Positions 1 through 11,185 of a stretch of DNA of 64,000 nt are shown here, in pieces. The position numbers were made by a program, and so were the translations under genes. Position 1 is the first letter of the stretch; each line of letters begins with the position of its first letter. Location of the stretch: the NCBI GenBank assembly GCA_902555275.1, contig CACDRY010000002.1:118388-182387 (forward strand), written 5' to 3'. This DNA is from an uncultured Pelagibacteraceae bacterium (GTDB lineage Bacteria; Pseudomonadota; Alphaproteobacteria; Pelagibacterales; Pelagibacteraceae). The notes beneath the pieces were generated by a model, which was given only the letters and a program-made list of their open reading frames with translations, was not told the origin of the DNA and ran no database searches.

Positions 1-463
1 TTGTATCAATATCAATTATTTCTCTAACTAAAATTTCATCATTTTGAAGTTTTATATTCCATTCAAAAAACTGTTGTGCAGTAATTGGACTTTGAGATAA
101 TGCATTTAACATAACGTCTTTACCTGCTTCTATCCTTTTGGCTATCGCTATTTCACCTTCTCTTGAGAGTAGTTCAACTCCACCCATCTCTCTTAGATAC
201 ATTCTTATCGGATCATCACTTTTTTCTGCAGATTTTCCCTCTTCTTTTGATCCGTTATCTTTTTTCCTAAGTACTTTGTAATCTGCTTTCTTTTCAACTA
301 ATATTATCTTTTCATCAAGAATGTGAATGAAAGCTTGCTCTAAGTTTTCATCTGATAGGTTTCTTTTTCCTAGAGATTTGTTTAATTCGTCATATGTTAT
401 AAAGCCTCTATGGACACCTCTGCCCATAAGTCTTGCAAATGATTTTGTAATTATACGTTCCAC
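1..463 (-). CDS. rpoD: RNA polymerase sigma factor RpoD, N-terminal part (runs off the window edge; start codon uncertain, possible GTG at 463..461)
   Basis: Own minus-strand translation: ...RGVHRGFITYDELNKSLGKRNLSDENLEQAFIHILDEKIILVEKKADYK...SDDPIRMYLREMGGVELLSREGEIAIAKRIEAGK..., typical sigma70 region 1.1/1.2; located downstream of dnaG as in the macromolecular synthesis operon. Confidence 0.9.
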   Translation of the reverse strand, partial: MERIITKSFARLMGRGVHRGFITYDELNKSLGKRNLSDENLEQAFIHILDEKIILVEKKADYKVLRKKDNGSKEEGKSAEKSDDPIRMYLREMGGVELLSREGEIAIAKRIEAGKDVMLNALSQSPITAQQFFEWNIKLQNDEILVREIIDIDT

Positions 464-528
464 AATAAAAAAGTTCAGAATGTATATAATGCTAAAATTA
501 AAAAAATCTATTGGATTCTGATTTTAAT

Positions 529-2304
529 TTAATTGAATTTTTGTAGTTTTTTGAGCTCTTTTAACTCATTAAATGTAGCTTCGCTCAAATCTTTAGAAAA
601 TCTTGATTCTAAATCAGATATTCTCAATTCAAGCTCATAGTTTTTCAAGTCTCTTATTATTTCAGATAAAATTTCAAGAATTTTTTGATCATCATTAAAG
701 TTTTTAGCTATTATATGCTTGATAGATGCATACTTAAAAATTCTAGCTATTAAAGCCTGATCAATTTTTAGGCTTTCAAAATCTGTATTTTCAAAATTAT
801 TAGTTTGATTTAAGATTTCTTTAAATAATAATTTATTTTCACTACTAAAAAGCTTTACATTTTCAATTAAATTTAAATTATATTTTATAAGGTCAGGTTT
901 TTTTAATATAATATATAAAAAAGAAAATTCTTTTATATCAATAGCTTTTAAAGACTTTGTTTCATTATAGTGGTTTTGGGTTGATTTAAGTGACCTAGTA
1001 AATTTAAAATTATTTTTTTTATATTTGAGGTTTGAATTTGGTGTTAACTCAGAAACTTTTTCCAAAAAATATTCAAGTACATATTTTCTAATAAATTTAT
1101 CTTTAATAGTTGATGCAATTGACCTTAATTTTTTTTCAAAGATAGCTCTTGATGAGGGATTATCATTAGTATTATTTGAATAATGATTGAATATAAATTT
1201 ATGAATAGAAACCGAGTTATTTTTAGAAAATTCTTCAAAAAAATCTTTTCCCTTTTCATTAACAAAACTATCAGGATCATGTTTGTCAGGTAAAAATAAA
1301 AAAGAAATTTCTTTTTCAGGTTTTAATTCGATAATTGAGTTTTCTGCTGCTCTTAAAGCCGCTTTGTATCCACTTTCATCACCATCAAAGCAAACAATAA
1401 TATTATGAAAAAATTGATTAAGTGTTAGTATTTGTTTTGTAGTTAAAGAAGTACCTAGATTAGCAACAACATTATAGACTTTATTTTTACTTAGTCCAAC
1501 TACGTCCATGTAACCCTCTACAAGAAATATATTATTAATGTTGTTTGAGAGTTTTCTCGCAAAGTCTAAATTATAAAGATTGGATCCTTTTTTAAAAAAA
1601 TTTGTCTCTGGGGAGTTGATATACTTAGCTAGATATTTACTATCATTTAAAATTCTTCCCCCAAGAGCTATTGGATCACCTGAAATGTTATTTATTGGAA
1701 AAATTACTCTATCTCTAAACCTATCTACGTATTTTTTTTTCTTTTCATCAAAGTAAAATAATCCTGTATTTTTGATTTCGTTTTCGCTAAATTCTTTAAA
1801 AATATCTTCTTTAAATTTCTCATCGTTTGTAACATATCCAATTTTAAATTTTTTTACTTCATCAATGGTTAAACCTCTATTTTTTAAATAATCCTTTGCA
1901 TTTATGGATGAGGGATTTTTGAAAAGATCAGTGTGATAAAATTGGACATATTTGGAATATATTAATTTGTACTTGTTCCATTTTTCTTCTCTGATCTCAT
2001 CCTCTTTTGAGAATGTATAAGGTCTCATACCTGCTAAATTTGCTAAATACTTGACGGACTCACCAAATTTTAGATTTTGAGTCTTCATAACAAAATCAAA
2101 AATATTTCCATGCTCGGCAGTACTGAAGCAATGATAAAATTCCTTTTCATCGTTTACCGTAAAAGAAGGTGTTTTCTCAGTCTTAAATGGTGAGAGCCCA
2201 ACATATTCCTTTCCTCTCTTTTTTAAACTAACGGTTTTTGAAACTACATTTGAAATTTTTAATCTAGTTTTTATTTCTTGTAAGTATTCTTTAGGGTATT
2301 TCAT
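529..2304 (-). CDS. dnaG: DNA primase
   Basis: CHC2 zinc finger and TOPRIM (EGYMDVVGLSKN..., CFDGDESGYKAA) motifs; 591 aa. Confidence 0.96.
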   Translation of the reverse strand: MKYPKEYLQEIKTRLKISNVVSKTVSLKKRGKEYVGLSPFKTEKTPSFTVNDEKEFYHCFSTAEHGNIFDFVMKTQNLKFGESVKYLANLAGMRPYTFSKEDEIREEKWNKYKLIYSKYVQFYHTDLFKNPSSINAKDYLKNRGLTIDEVKKFKIGYVTNDEKFKEDIFKEFSENEIKNTGLFYFDEKKKKYVDRFRDRVIFPINNISGDPIALGGRILNDSKYLAKYINSPETNFFKKGSNLYNLDFARKLSNNINNIFLVEGYMDVVGLSKNKVYNVVANLGTSLTTKQILTLNQFFHNIIVCFDGDESGYKAALRAAENSIIELKPEKEISFLFLPDKHDPDSFVNEKGKDFFEEFSKNNSVSIHKFIFNHYSNNTNDNPSSRAIFEKKLRSIASTIKDKFIRKYVLEYFLEKVSELTPNSNLKYKKNNFKFTRSLKSTQNHYNETKSLKAIDIKEFSFLYIILKKPDLIKYNLNLIENVKLFSSENKLLFKEILNQTNNFENTDFESLKIDQALIARIFKYASIKHIIAKNFNDDQKILEILSEIIRDLKNYELELRISDLESRFSKDLSEATFNELKELKKLQKFN

Positions 2305-2765
2305 TTTTGATTTAACAATTCTTTTATAATTGCTCCAGCCTTTGAGAAATCAATGCTGTCAGGATTACTTTTCTTTAGTTCACCCATAACTTTTCCCATA
2401 TCCTTCATTGAGTTTGCGCCTGTTGATTTAATTACCTCTTCACAAATTTTCTTGGTATTCTCTTCGCTAATCTGTTTAGGTAAATATTGACTAATTACCA
2501 CCACTTCTTGCTCTTCTATATCCTTAAGATCTGCACGGTTATTTTTTTTATACAATTCGATTGATTCGGATCGTTGTTTAATCATTTTTTTTAATAGCTT
2601 CTTAATATCCTCATCATCTGTCTCTTTTTTTTCAGGCCCAGATCTATTGTTAATATCCAAATCCTTGATCCCAGATAATATTAACCTGTAAGTTGATATT
2701 TTATTTTTATCTTTAGCTTTTAAAGCTGTTTTGTAGTCTGACTCTATACTTTCTCTTAGTGACAT
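2301..2765 (-). CDS. GatB/YqeY domain protein (start likely the internal ATG, MSLRESIESDYKTALKAKDK, rather than 2846)
   Basis: YqeY-like sequence with VVISQYLPKQISEENTKKICEEVIKSTGANSMKDMGKVMGELK; homology-like region begins at the internal Met. Confidence 0.88.
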   Translation of the reverse strand: MSLRESIESDYKTALKAKDKNKISTYRLILSGIKDLDINNRSGPEKKETDDEDIKKLLKKMIKQRSESIELYKKNNRADLKDIEEQEVVVISQYLPKQISEENTKKICEEVIKSTGANSMKDMGKVMGELKKSNPDSIDFSKAGAIIKELLNQK

Positions 2766-2888
2766 ATTTAATTTTAGCGTATTAAGAATATTCTTCAAAA
2801 AAAAAAATATTTTATTTACAAAATATACATTAGATGTGTTGCGCAAAAAAAGGTTTTATTGTATAGACCTTTAACTCATGAGTTGTAA

Positions 2889-4082
2889 TTGAACAAAAAA
2901 CAAAAAAATAGAATTGCAATTAATCATCAATTTCCCACTGGTATTTTAGCTCTAGATAATAAGCTAGTTTTCAAAGGTATTGGGCTTGGATACCAAGGAA
3001 CTGCCACTGGAGAAATTTGTTTTAACACTTCTTTAACAGGGTATCAGGAAATTATATCGGATCCGTCTTATGCTGGACAAATTATAAACTTTACATTCCC
3101 TCATATTGGAAATGTTGGAACCAACAATGAGGATTTCGAGTCTGACAAAGTTTGGGCAAAGGGTGTGATATTTAATTCTGAGATTACTTCTCCTTCGAAT
3201 TACAGAGCTTTAGGAACATTAGATGAATGGCTTAAAAAAAATAAAATAGTTGGTTTAACTGGACTAGACACAAGAAGTTTAACGAACTTTATAAGGGATA
3301 AAGGTGCTCCAAAAGGAACAATCTCAAATAACAAAAAAGGCAAATTTAATATAAAAAAATTAATTAATTACTCAATTAAATGGCCTGGTCTAAATGGTCT
3401 GGATCTTGCAAATGAAGTATCAACAAAAAAAACTTATTCATGGAAAGGTTTTAAAACTTGGAGAAAAGAGACTGGATATAAAAAAAATAACAAAAAGATA
3501 TTTAAGATAGTTGCAATTGATTATGGAATAAAAAAAAATATTTTAAGATATTTTTCAGATTATAATTGTGAGGTAAAAGTTGTTTCTTGTAAAACAACTG
3601 CCGAAGAAATTATAAAACTAAAGCCACATGGAATTTTTTTATCAAATGGTCCGGGAGATCCAGCGGCAACTGGAATATATGCAATTAAAACTATACAAAA
3701 ATTAATAAAGTGGAATTATCCAATTTTTGGGATCTGCCTGGGTCATCAAATTTTAGCTTTAGCATTAAATGCCAAAACAAAAAAAATGAAGTTAGGACAT
3801 AGGGGAGCAAATCATCCAGTAAAAAATTTAATTAACAACAAAGTTGAGATTACAAGTCAAAATCACGGTTTTGTAGTGATAGAAAGTAGCATATCTAAAA
3901 AAATTCAAATAACTCATAAGTCACTTTTTGATAATAGTATTGAGGGTATAAGATTAAAAAATAGACCGGTTTTTTCAGTTCAATATCACCCTGAAGCAAA
4001 TCCTGGACCACAAGATAGTCAATATTTATTTAACAATTTTATTCAAGATATAAAAAAATATGCCCAAAAGAAGAGACATTAG
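2889..4082 (+). CDS. carA: Carbamoyl-phosphate synthase small subunit (TTG start)
   Basis: Class I glutamine amidotransferase motifs [25 protein letters not shown]. Confidence 0.96.
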   Translation: MNKKQKNRIAINHQFPTGILALDNKLVFKGIGLGYQGTATGEICFNTSLTGYQEIISDPSYAGQIINFTFPHIGNVGTNNEDFESDKVWAKGVIFNSEITSPSNYRALGTLDEWLKKNKIVGLTGLDTRSLTNFIRDKGAPKGTISNNKKGKFNIKKLINYSIKWPGLNGLDLANEVSTKKTYSWKGFKTWRKETGYKKNNKKIFKIVAIDYGIKKNILRYFSDYNCEVKVVSCKTTAEEIIKLKPHGIFLSNGPGDPAATGIYAIKTIQKLIKWNYPIFGICLGHQILALALNAKTKKMKLGHRGANHPVKNLINNKVEITSQNHGFVVIESSISKKIQITHKSLFDNSIEGIRLKNRPVFSVQYHPEANPGPQDSQYLFNNFIQDIKKYAQKKRH

Positions 4083-7000
4083 AAAGATTTTAGTCATAGG
4101 TGCAGGCCCAATTATAATTGGGCAAGCATGTGAATTTGATTATTCTGGTACACAAGCATGTAAGGCACTTAAAGATGAAGGTTTTGATGTAGTATTAATA
4201 AATTCAAATCCCGCAACTATTATGACAGATCCTGGAGTTGCTGATAAAACTTACATAGAGCCTATAACAATTCAAGTTCTTGAAGAAGTTATTAAAAAAG
4301 AAAAACCTAATGCAATTCTTCCTACCATGGGCGGCCAGACAGCTTTAAATTTAGCAATAAGTGCAGAAAAAGCTGGTCTACTTAAAAAATATAAAATTGA
4401 ACTAATCGGAGCTAAATCAAAAGCAATTGAAAACGCTGAGGACAGGAAAAAATTCAGAAAAAATATGTCTGACATTGGTTTAAATTTGCCGAAGTCAAGG
4501 ATAATAAATAATTTCAAAGATGCCTCAAAATGTTTAAGAGAAATTGGTTTGCCTGCAATTATAAGACCCTCATTCACATTGGGTGGATTAGGAGGGGGAA
4601 TTGCAAAAAGTAAAAAAGAATTCTTTAAACTTGTTAGAAATGGAATGAATGAGTCACCTCAAAATCAAGTTTTAATTGAGGAGTCTTTAGAGGGCTGGAA
4701 AGAGTTTGAAATGGAGGTTGTAAGAGACAGAAATGATAACTGCATAATCATTTGTTCTATTGAAAATGTAGATCCAATGGGAATACACACTGGAGATTCA
4801 ATTACTGTAGCTCCAGCATTAACGCTCACTGATAAAGAATACCAAGTAATGAGAAATGCCTCTATTGCTTGTTTAAGAAAAATTGGGGTTGAGACGGGAG
4901 GGTCAAATGTACAGTTTGCAATAAATCCTAAAAATGGAAGAATGGTTATAATTGAGATGAACCCTAGGGTATCAAGATCTTCAGCTCTAGCCTCAAAAGC
5001 CACAGGTTTTCCAATTGCAAAAATAGCTGCTAAACTTGCGGTTGGATATACTCTTGATGAATTAAAAAATGAAATAACAAAGATAACGCCCGCTTCATTT
5101 GAACCAACAATAGATTATGTGGTTACAAAAATTCCAAGATTTACTTTTGAAAAATTTTCTGACACCAAATCTGTACTTGGAACTTCAATGAGATCTGTTG
5201 GTGAGGCGATGGCAATTGGGAGAAACTTTAAAGAGTCTTTTCAAAAAGCTTTGGTTTCATTAGAAACTGGATTATCTGGATTGGATGATATTTTTAATTA
5301 TTCAAAAAAAGAGATTTTAAAAAATTTAAAAGTTAATATTCCAAATAGACTACTATTAATTGGTGAAGCTTTTAGGAAAAATATTTCGTTAAACACAATA
5401 TATAAACTTTCTAAAGTTGACCCTTGGTTCTTAAATCAAATCAAAGATCTTGTTGATGAAGAAAAAAATATAATTAGGAAAGGAATTCCTAAAACATATG
5501 ATGAGTTTAATAGAATTAAATCCATTGGTTTTTCAGATAAAAAATTATCAAAACTTACAGGAATTAAAGGCAAAATAGTTAGATCTAAAAGAGTTGCTCT
5601 TAAAGTTTTGCCGGTCTTTAAAAAAGTAGACACTTGTGCTGCTGAATTTAAATCCTTTACTCCATATATGTATTCAACGTATCAAAGAAATTTTTCATTG
5701 AATACTGAATGTGAGGCTGATCCTAGCAATAAGAAAAAAATAATTATTCTTGGAGGAGGTCCAAATAGAATTGGGCAAGGAATAGAGTTTGATTATTGCT
5801 GTTGTCAGGCAAGCTTTTCTCTTAAGGAGGCTGGATTTGAGACAATTATGATAAATTGTAATCCTGAAACAGTTTCAACAGACTATGACACAAGTGACAG
5901 ACTTTACTTTGAACCTCTTATTGAGGAGTATGTTCAAAATATTATTCTAAAAGAAAAATCAAGGGGGAATCTCATAGGCATTATTGCTCAATTTGGAGGC
6001 CAAACCCCAATTAAATTAGCAAAATTCTTACATGAGAATAAATTACCAATACTTGGTACTCAATATACTTCCATTGATCTTGCAGAGGATAGAGATAGAT
6101 TTAGAGATCTATTAATTAAATTAAATTTAAAACAAGCAGAAAGTGGAATTGCTAACAAATTTGATCAAGCAATTAAAATTAGTGAAAAAATCGGACTGCC
6201 TGTTGTTGTTAGACCTTCATATGTTTTAGGTGGAAGAGCAATGGAAATTGTTCATGATAAAAGCCAACTTAAAAAATTTATTAATGAGGCTTTTAAAGCT
6301 TCAGAACAAAACCCTATTTTAATCGATAAATTTATAGATCACGCAATGGAAGTTGATGTGGATGCTATTTCTGATGGTAAAGATGTTTATGTTGCTGGTA
6401 TTATGCAGCATATTGAAGAAGCGGGAGTACATTCTGGAGACTCTGCTTGTTGTCTACCTCCAGTTTCTATCAAAGATAATCTTTTAAAAGAAATCAAAAT
6501 TCAAACGAGAAAATTAGCTTTAGCGTTAAAAGTTAAAGGACTTTTAAATATTCAATTTGCAATTAAGAAAGATGAAATATTTGTTATTGAAGTAAATCCA
6601 AGGGCCAGTAGGACAGTTCCATTTGTATCGAAAGCTAATGGTATACCATTGGCTAAAATTGCATCAAGAATAATGGCGGGTGAAAAACTTTCAAAATATA
6701 AATTAAAATATAAAACGAATAAAAAATTTGCCGTCAAAGAGGCTGTATTTCCATTTAACAAATTTCCAGACAGCGATTTATTACTTGGACCAGAGATGAA
6801 ATCAACAGGTGAAGTGATGGGATTTGATGACGATTTTGGAATGGCAATTGCTAAAAGTCAAATTGCAGCAGCAAACTCATTACCTACCAAAGGTTTAGCT
6901 TTTTTATCAGTTAAAGACTCCCACAAACAAGAGATTATTGGAGTTGCTCAAAGATTAATAAAACTTGGATTTACTTTATCAGCCACAAGAGGAACTGCAG

Positions 7001-7284
7001 AAATATTAATAAAAAATGGAATGAAATGTAGAAAAATTAATAAGGTAAGCAGTGGAAAACCTCACATAGTAGATATCCTAAATTCTAAAAAAATATCTCT
7101 GGTTATTAATACAGGTGGTGGAAATAGTGAAAATAGAATAAGCGATGCAAGGGCACTAAGGAGAGGGACTTTAGCTAACAAAATTCCTTATTGTACAAAC
7201 ATGTCAACCGCATACTCTTTTTTGGAAGCGATAAACTCTCTCAAAACAAAGAAAATTAGAGTTAAAGCACTCCAAGAAAATTAG
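4060..7284 (+). CDS. carB: Carbamoyl-phosphate synthase large subunit
   Basis: 1074 aa, duplicated ATP-grasp halves ([44 protein letters not shown]). Confidence 0.98.
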   Translation: MPKRRDIRKILVIGAGPIIIGQACEFDYSGTQACKALKDEGFDVVLINSNPATIMTDPGVADKTYIEPITIQVLEEVIKKEKPNAILPTMGGQTALNLAISAEKAGLLKKYKIELIGAKSKAIENAEDRKKFRKNMSDIGLNLPKSRIINNFKDASKCLREIGLPAIIRPSFTLGGLGGGIAKSKKEFFKLVRNGMNESPQNQVLIEESLEGWKEFEMEVVRDRNDNCIIICSIENVDPMGIHTGDSITVAPALTLTDKEYQVMRNASIACLRKIGVETGGSNVQFAINPKNGRMVIIEMNPRVSRSSALASKATGFPIAKIAAKLAVGYTLDELKNEITKITPASFEPTIDYVVTKIPRFTFEKFSDTKSVLGTSMRSVGEAMAIGRNFKESFQKALVSLETGLSGLDDIFNYSKKEILKNLKVNIPNRLLLIGEAFRKNISLNTIYKLSKVDPWFLNQIKDLVDEEKNIIRKGIPKTYDEFNRIKSIGFSDKKLSKLTGIKGKIVRSKRVALKVLPVFKKVDTCAAEFKSFTPYMYSTYQRNFSLNTECEADPSNKKKIIILGGGPNRIGQGIEFDYCCCQASFSLKEAGFETIMINCNPETVSTDYDTSDRLYFEPLIEEYVQNIILKEKSRGNLIGIIAQFGGQTPIKLAKFLHENKLPILGTQYTSIDLAEDRDRFRDLLIKLNLKQAESGIANKFDQAIKISEKIGLPVVVRPSYVLGGRAMEIVHDKSQLKKFINEAFKASEQNPILIDKFIDHAMEVDVDAISDGKDVYVAGIMQHIEEAGVHSGDSACCLPPVSIKDNLLKEIKIQTRKLALALKVKGLLNIQFAIKKDEIFVIEVNPRASRTVPFVSKANGIPLAKIASRIMAGEKLSKYKLKYKTNKKFAVKEAVFPFNKFPDSDLLLGPEMKSTGEVMGFDDDFGMAIAKSQIAAANSLPTKGLAFLSVKDSHKQEIIGVAQRLIKLGFTLSATRGTAEILIKNGMKCRKINKVSSGKPHIVDILNSKKISLVINTGGGNSENRISDARALRRGTLANKIPYCTNMSTAYSFLEAINSLKTKKIRVKALQEN

Positions 7285-8726
7285 GTATCGACTACCATAG
7301 TATCTTTAGATCCTCCACCTTGTGAGCTATTAACTATAGTGCTTCCTTTTCTCAATGCAACTCTTGTTAGTCCACCTGTTGTGACATAAGTTGATTTACC
7401 GTTTAATACAAAAGGTCTTAAATCCAAATGTCTCGGCTCAATTCCATTTTCTGATATAGTTGGTGTTGTAGATAATATCTCTAAAGGTTGTGCCACAAAA
7501 TCTCTAGGATTTTTTTTAATTTTTTTTATAACTTCCTCTCTCTCTTTTTTGGGAGCCTTAGGTCCTATCATTATTCCATAACCTCCAGAAGCATTTGCAG
7601 GTTTGACCACTAATTTAGAAATATTTTCAATTACATGCTGTCGATGAACCTTATCTTCGCAAAGAAATGTTTCAACTTGGTTTAATATTGGTTGTTCACC
7701 TAAATAATAGACGATCATTTTATTCACATATGAGTAAACAGCCTTATCATCCGCCACACCAGTTCCAAGTGCATTTATTATGCCGACGTTCCCCTTTTTC
7801 CAACATTTAAACAAACCAGGTACACCGATTAACGAATTTTTATTGAATACCTTAGGGTCAAGAAACGTGTCATCTAATCTTCTGTAAATACAATCAACTT
7901 TTAATTTTCCTTTAACTGTTTTCATGTAAACATAATCATTTTCAACGAATAAATCTTTACCCTCAACCAAAGCTATGCCCATCTGCTCAGCTAAAAAAGA
8001 ATGTTCAAAGTATGCCGAATTATAAATGCCAGGGGTTAAAACTACCATATGAGGGTTATCAGTTTTTTTTGGTATACACTCGATCATGCTTTGATAAAGT
8101 TTATTTGAATATTGATGAACGGATGCAACTTTATATCTTGTAAATAATTCTGGAAATACATCACGCATCACCATTCTGTTTTCCAACATATAAGAAACTC
8201 CAGATGGAACACGTAAATTATCCTCAAGAACTAAATATTCTCCATTTATATTCCTAATTAAATCTACACCTGAGATATTAGCCCACGCTTTAAACTTTGG
8301 AGAAATTCCATCGCATTCTTTAAGATAATATGGTGAGTTAAAAATTAAGTCTTTTGGTACCACTTTATCTTTAAAAATTTTTTTTTTATTATAGACATCA
8401 TCAATAAACAAGTTTAGTGCTTTTACCCTTTGAATTAAGCCTCTAGAAATTTTATTCCATTGTGTCTTAGGAATTATTCGAGGAATAATATCTAATGGCC
8501 ATTTTTTTTCCTCGGCTCTATTGTTTGCTGCATAAACTCTAAAATTTATTCCTCTGGCACTTATCGTACTTTGACAATTTTTTTCAATTTCTTGAAGTTT
8601 TTTAGTTCCATGTCTTTCTAAAATACCAGACATTATTCTTGCGTGTTTTCTGAGCTTATTGTCTTCCGTTAAATATCCATCATAAGCGGATTTAGCATCG
8701 TAGTTTTTCCAAAACGAAGTAACCAT
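7281..8726 (-). CDS. Circularly permuted type 2 ATP-grasp protein (DUF404/DUF407 family)
   Basis: [46 protein letters not shown] motifs; 481 aa. Confidence 0.9.
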   Translation of the reverse strand: MVTSFWKNYDAKSAYDGYLTEDNKLRKHARIMSGILERHGTKKLQEIEKNCQSTISARGINFRVYAANNRAEEKKWPLDIIPRIIPKTQWNKISRGLIQRVKALNLFIDDVYNKKKIFKDKVVPKDLIFNSPYYLKECDGISPKFKAWANISGVDLIRNINGEYLVLEDNLRVPSGVSYMLENRMVMRDVFPELFTRYKVASVHQYSNKLYQSMIECIPKKTDNPHMVVLTPGIYNSAYFEHSFLAEQMGIALVEGKDLFVENDYVYMKTVKGKLKVDCIYRRLDDTFLDPKVFNKNSLIGVPGLFKCWKKGNVGIINALGTGVADDKAVYSYVNKMIVYYLGEQPILNQVETFLCEDKVHRQHVIENISKLVVKPANASGGYGIMIGPKAPKKEREEVIKKIKKNPRDFVAQPLEILSTTPTISENGIEPRHLDLRPFVLNGKSTYVTTGGLTRVALRKGSTIVNSSQGGGSKDTMVVDT

Positions 8727-8833
8727 ATCTAAGATTTTTTATTAAATAAATTTGCAAAACAAATGCTAAAATTAAATATCAGCTATGACATAAAAGGTTT
8801 GATAAATATGGCTTTTTTAAATAAGAATTGGTC

Positions 8834-9559
8834 ATGACTTATTGTATAGGAATTAAAACAAACGAAGGATTGGTATTTGCATCAGACTCTAGGACTAACG
8901 CTGGTTTGGATAACGTAAATATATATTCTAAAATGTTTACACATGATGTTGGGGACAGAACAATAGTAATTGTTACATCAGGAAATTTAGGAACTTCACA
9001 GGCAGTCTATAAATCAATCGAAAAAGATTTAAGTAGTTCATCTGGAATAATGAATTTAAATACTTGCAAAGATTTTGAACAAATAGCTTCATATGTTGGA
9101 TCTTTAAATATTGAGCACTCCTCTCCTCAGGGAATAAATACAGATAATGTTCTTTTAGGTTCTACATTTATTATTGGGGGACAAATTAAAGGTCAAAAGC
9201 CAGAGCTATATTTAATTTATCCGCAAGGAAATTATATAAGACCAGCAGACAGTAAACCCTATCTTGTTATTGGTGAAGTTAAATATGGAAAACCAATACT
9301 CGATAGAGTTATTAAACCAAATGTATCAATTGGAGATGCATCTAGATGTGCTTTAATATCTATGGATTCAACTTTAAAAAGTGACCTTACTGTTGGACCA
9401 CCAATAGATTTTGCAATTTATAAAAAAGATGAAAATAAATTAGCTTCTTTAAAATGTTTAAGTTTAAATGATGAGGATTATTCGAAAGTTTGTAATACTT
9501 GGTCTGAGGGAATTTTTAAAGTTTTTGATACTTTCCCAAGGTTCGATTGGGAAAATTAA
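8834..9559 (+). CDS. Anbu-type proteasome-like Ntn-hydrolase peptidase (start at ATG 8834 preferred over the track's TTG at 8828)
   Basis: N-terminus MTYCIGIKTNEGLVFASDSRTNAG typical of the Anbu family, Thr2 candidate nucleophile; divergent from the DUF404/407 gene. Confidence 0.88.
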   Translation: MTYCIGIKTNEGLVFASDSRTNAGLDNVNIYSKMFTHDVGDRTIVIVTSGNLGTSQAVYKSIEKDLSSSSGIMNLNTCKDFEQIASYVGSLNIEHSSPQGINTDNVLLGSTFIIGGQIKGQKPELYLIYPQGNYIRPADSKPYLVIGEVKYGKPILDRVIKPNVSIGDASRCALISMDSTLKSDLTVGPPIDFAIYKKDENKLASLKCLSLNDEDYSKVCNTWSEGIFKVFDTFPRFDWEN

Positions 9560-10221
9560 TTTTCTACTTTCCAATCAGTTTCAAAAGTAACATAATTTAC
9601 TTGTAAGCATCTTCTCTCTTTAATTATTTCTTTTTTTTCCATTCCATGCCAAGTATCAGGTCCACTTGAAAAAAAATATCCATAATTATCCTTATAAGGC
9701 AATGTTTTTATTAGTTTTAAATCATTATCATAAAAATCAGTTCCTAAACCTTCACTTTCATTATGTTTGTTAACAAATAACAAGCACGACATAAGTTTCT
9801 CTTTAATATCACAATGCGGTTTTAACCAGAAACCCTCACGATCACAAATTACTTCAACTCTTACATATGAATTTGATAAGTCTTTATTAATTAATTCAGA
9901 TATTTTTTGATATGTTTTTTTATTCTGAAGTTCTTTAATTAGTTTAGTAAGTCCTGGGAATTCATTACTATTTTCCATGGTGACAAAACATCTAAATTTT
10001 AAGGCCTTCCCACCATCTGAAATACCTTCCCTAAATTTTCCTTCTCCTCCATCTATAGCTCTAGTACCGTCATAATTGAGATTATGTTTTGCAGGATCGG
10101 TGATATCAGCTGAAACTATTTCATTGATTTGTTCATCTGTAAGAGGCTTGTTTAATTCCCAATGTACGAAAGGACTATCAAATTTTTTTGAGTCATTAAG
10201 AATTGAATGTAAATAGGACAT
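9556..10221 (-). CDS. 2-oxoglutarate/Fe(II)-dependent oxygenase-like protein
   Basis: HxD...H...R arrangement: KPHCDIKEK, DTWHGM, RRCLQVNYV. Confidence 0.6.
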   Translation of the reverse strand: MSYLHSILNDSKKFDSPFVHWELNKPLTDEQINEIVSADITDPAKHNLNYDGTRAIDGGEGKFREGISDGGKALKFRCFVTMENSNEFPGLTKLIKELQNKKTYQKISELINKDLSNSYVRVEVICDREGFWLKPHCDIKEKLMSCLLFVNKHNESEGLGTDFYDNDLKLIKTLPYKDNYGYFFSSGPDTWHGMEKKEIIKERRCLQVNYVTFETDWKVEN

Positions 10222-11165
10222 TAGCTATTTAATCTCTCTTTTATGATTTTTGCTACTCTATTTGCTTCATCAAGTTTTTGATAGGTCCAAGTTTCCATAT
10301 CTTCCCCAAGATTTCTTGTGATATTTAATTCTCTAAATAAATTTCTAAATCTTTGGAATCTTATATCATTTTTTCTAGGCAAAATATTTGCAATATAAAC
10401 TGGTTTTCCAGTTAAAGCAGCTTCTGAAATCATTGAGCTAGAGTCACATGTAACAACAATATTTTCAGAAATAGCTAGAGCTGATAAGTAAGCTTTTTTG
10501 TCAACGTTCATTACAACGGTGTGATTTTCGCCAAAAAATTCTTTAGCATAGTGAATAGTATTAAGTGGAGTTCTCATTGATGGTATCACAACAAGTTGAA
10601 ATTCATGTTTTTTTAAAAGTTTGTAAAATATTGAAAAAATATGTTTCATATTTTTTGTTGAATAATCATAGTATTTTGTGGGCCCACCCATTACTAAGCA
10701 CCAGATTTTTCTGTCATCTTTTTTTATAAAAGAGTTTAAATAATTCTTATGCTCAGCTATTTCACTTTCTGTGAGATAATGTAGAGCACCTTTAGTGGTA
10801 ATGACATTTGACCCGTTAATTCCATCATGTTCTGGAGCTACTATAAAATCAAAGTAATTTAAGTTTATTTTTGGATCTTGAATATGGATATTTAAAACTT
10901 TTTTTTTTGAAATACTTTTTAAATGGACAGATGGAATTATACTTTTTCGGCCACAAGATATTATCAAATCATAATCTGAGTGATTTATTTTTTTATAAAC
11001 ACTTTGAGAAATTGGCGTAAATTTTGATGGAATTAACTTCCACAAATTATTTAGTTCAACCTTATGGTGAGTAAATTCTATATCTAAAGCTTTAGCTAAG
11101 CCTTCAACCTGGCTCAGCATTCCGTGCATACCCTCGGTCAATAAAATACCTTTTAATTTGCTCAT
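10221..11165 (-). CDS. ELM1/GtrOC1-like putative glycosyltransferase (DUF1022)
   Basis: LLTEGMHGMLSQVEGLAKAL, CLVMGGPTKYY, VTCDSSSMISEAALTGKPVY motifs. Confidence 0.8.
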   Translation of the reverse strand: MSKLKGILLTEGMHGMLSQVEGLAKALDIEFTHHKVELNNLWKLIPSKFTPISQSVYKKINHSDYDLIISCGRKSIIPSVHLKSISKKKVLNIHIQDPKINLNYFDFIVAPEHDGINGSNVITTKGALHYLTESEIAEHKNYLNSFIKKDDRKIWCLVMGGPTKYYDYSTKNMKHIFSIFYKLLKKHEFQLVVIPSMRTPLNTIHYAKEFFGENHTVVMNVDKKAYLSALAISENIVVTCDSSSMISEAALTGKPVYIANILPRKNDIRFQRFRNLFRELNITRNLGEDMETWTYQKLDEANRVAKIIKERLNS

Positions 11166-11185
11166 TATTAACTATATAGACCTCT

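Noticed and set aside
327-521. 64-aa plus-strand ORF at window start
   Set aside because: Opposite strand reads clearly as RpoD N-terminus, which the ORF track omitted because it is truncated.
4272-5003. 101-aa and 112-aa minus-strand ORFs inside carB
   Set aside because: Antisense shadows of a highly conserved gene; no start signals or recognisable domains.
8740-8770. ATTTGcaaaaCAAAT inverted repeat upstream of the ATP-grasp gene
   Set aside because: Only 5-bp arms with AT-rich content; likely chance.
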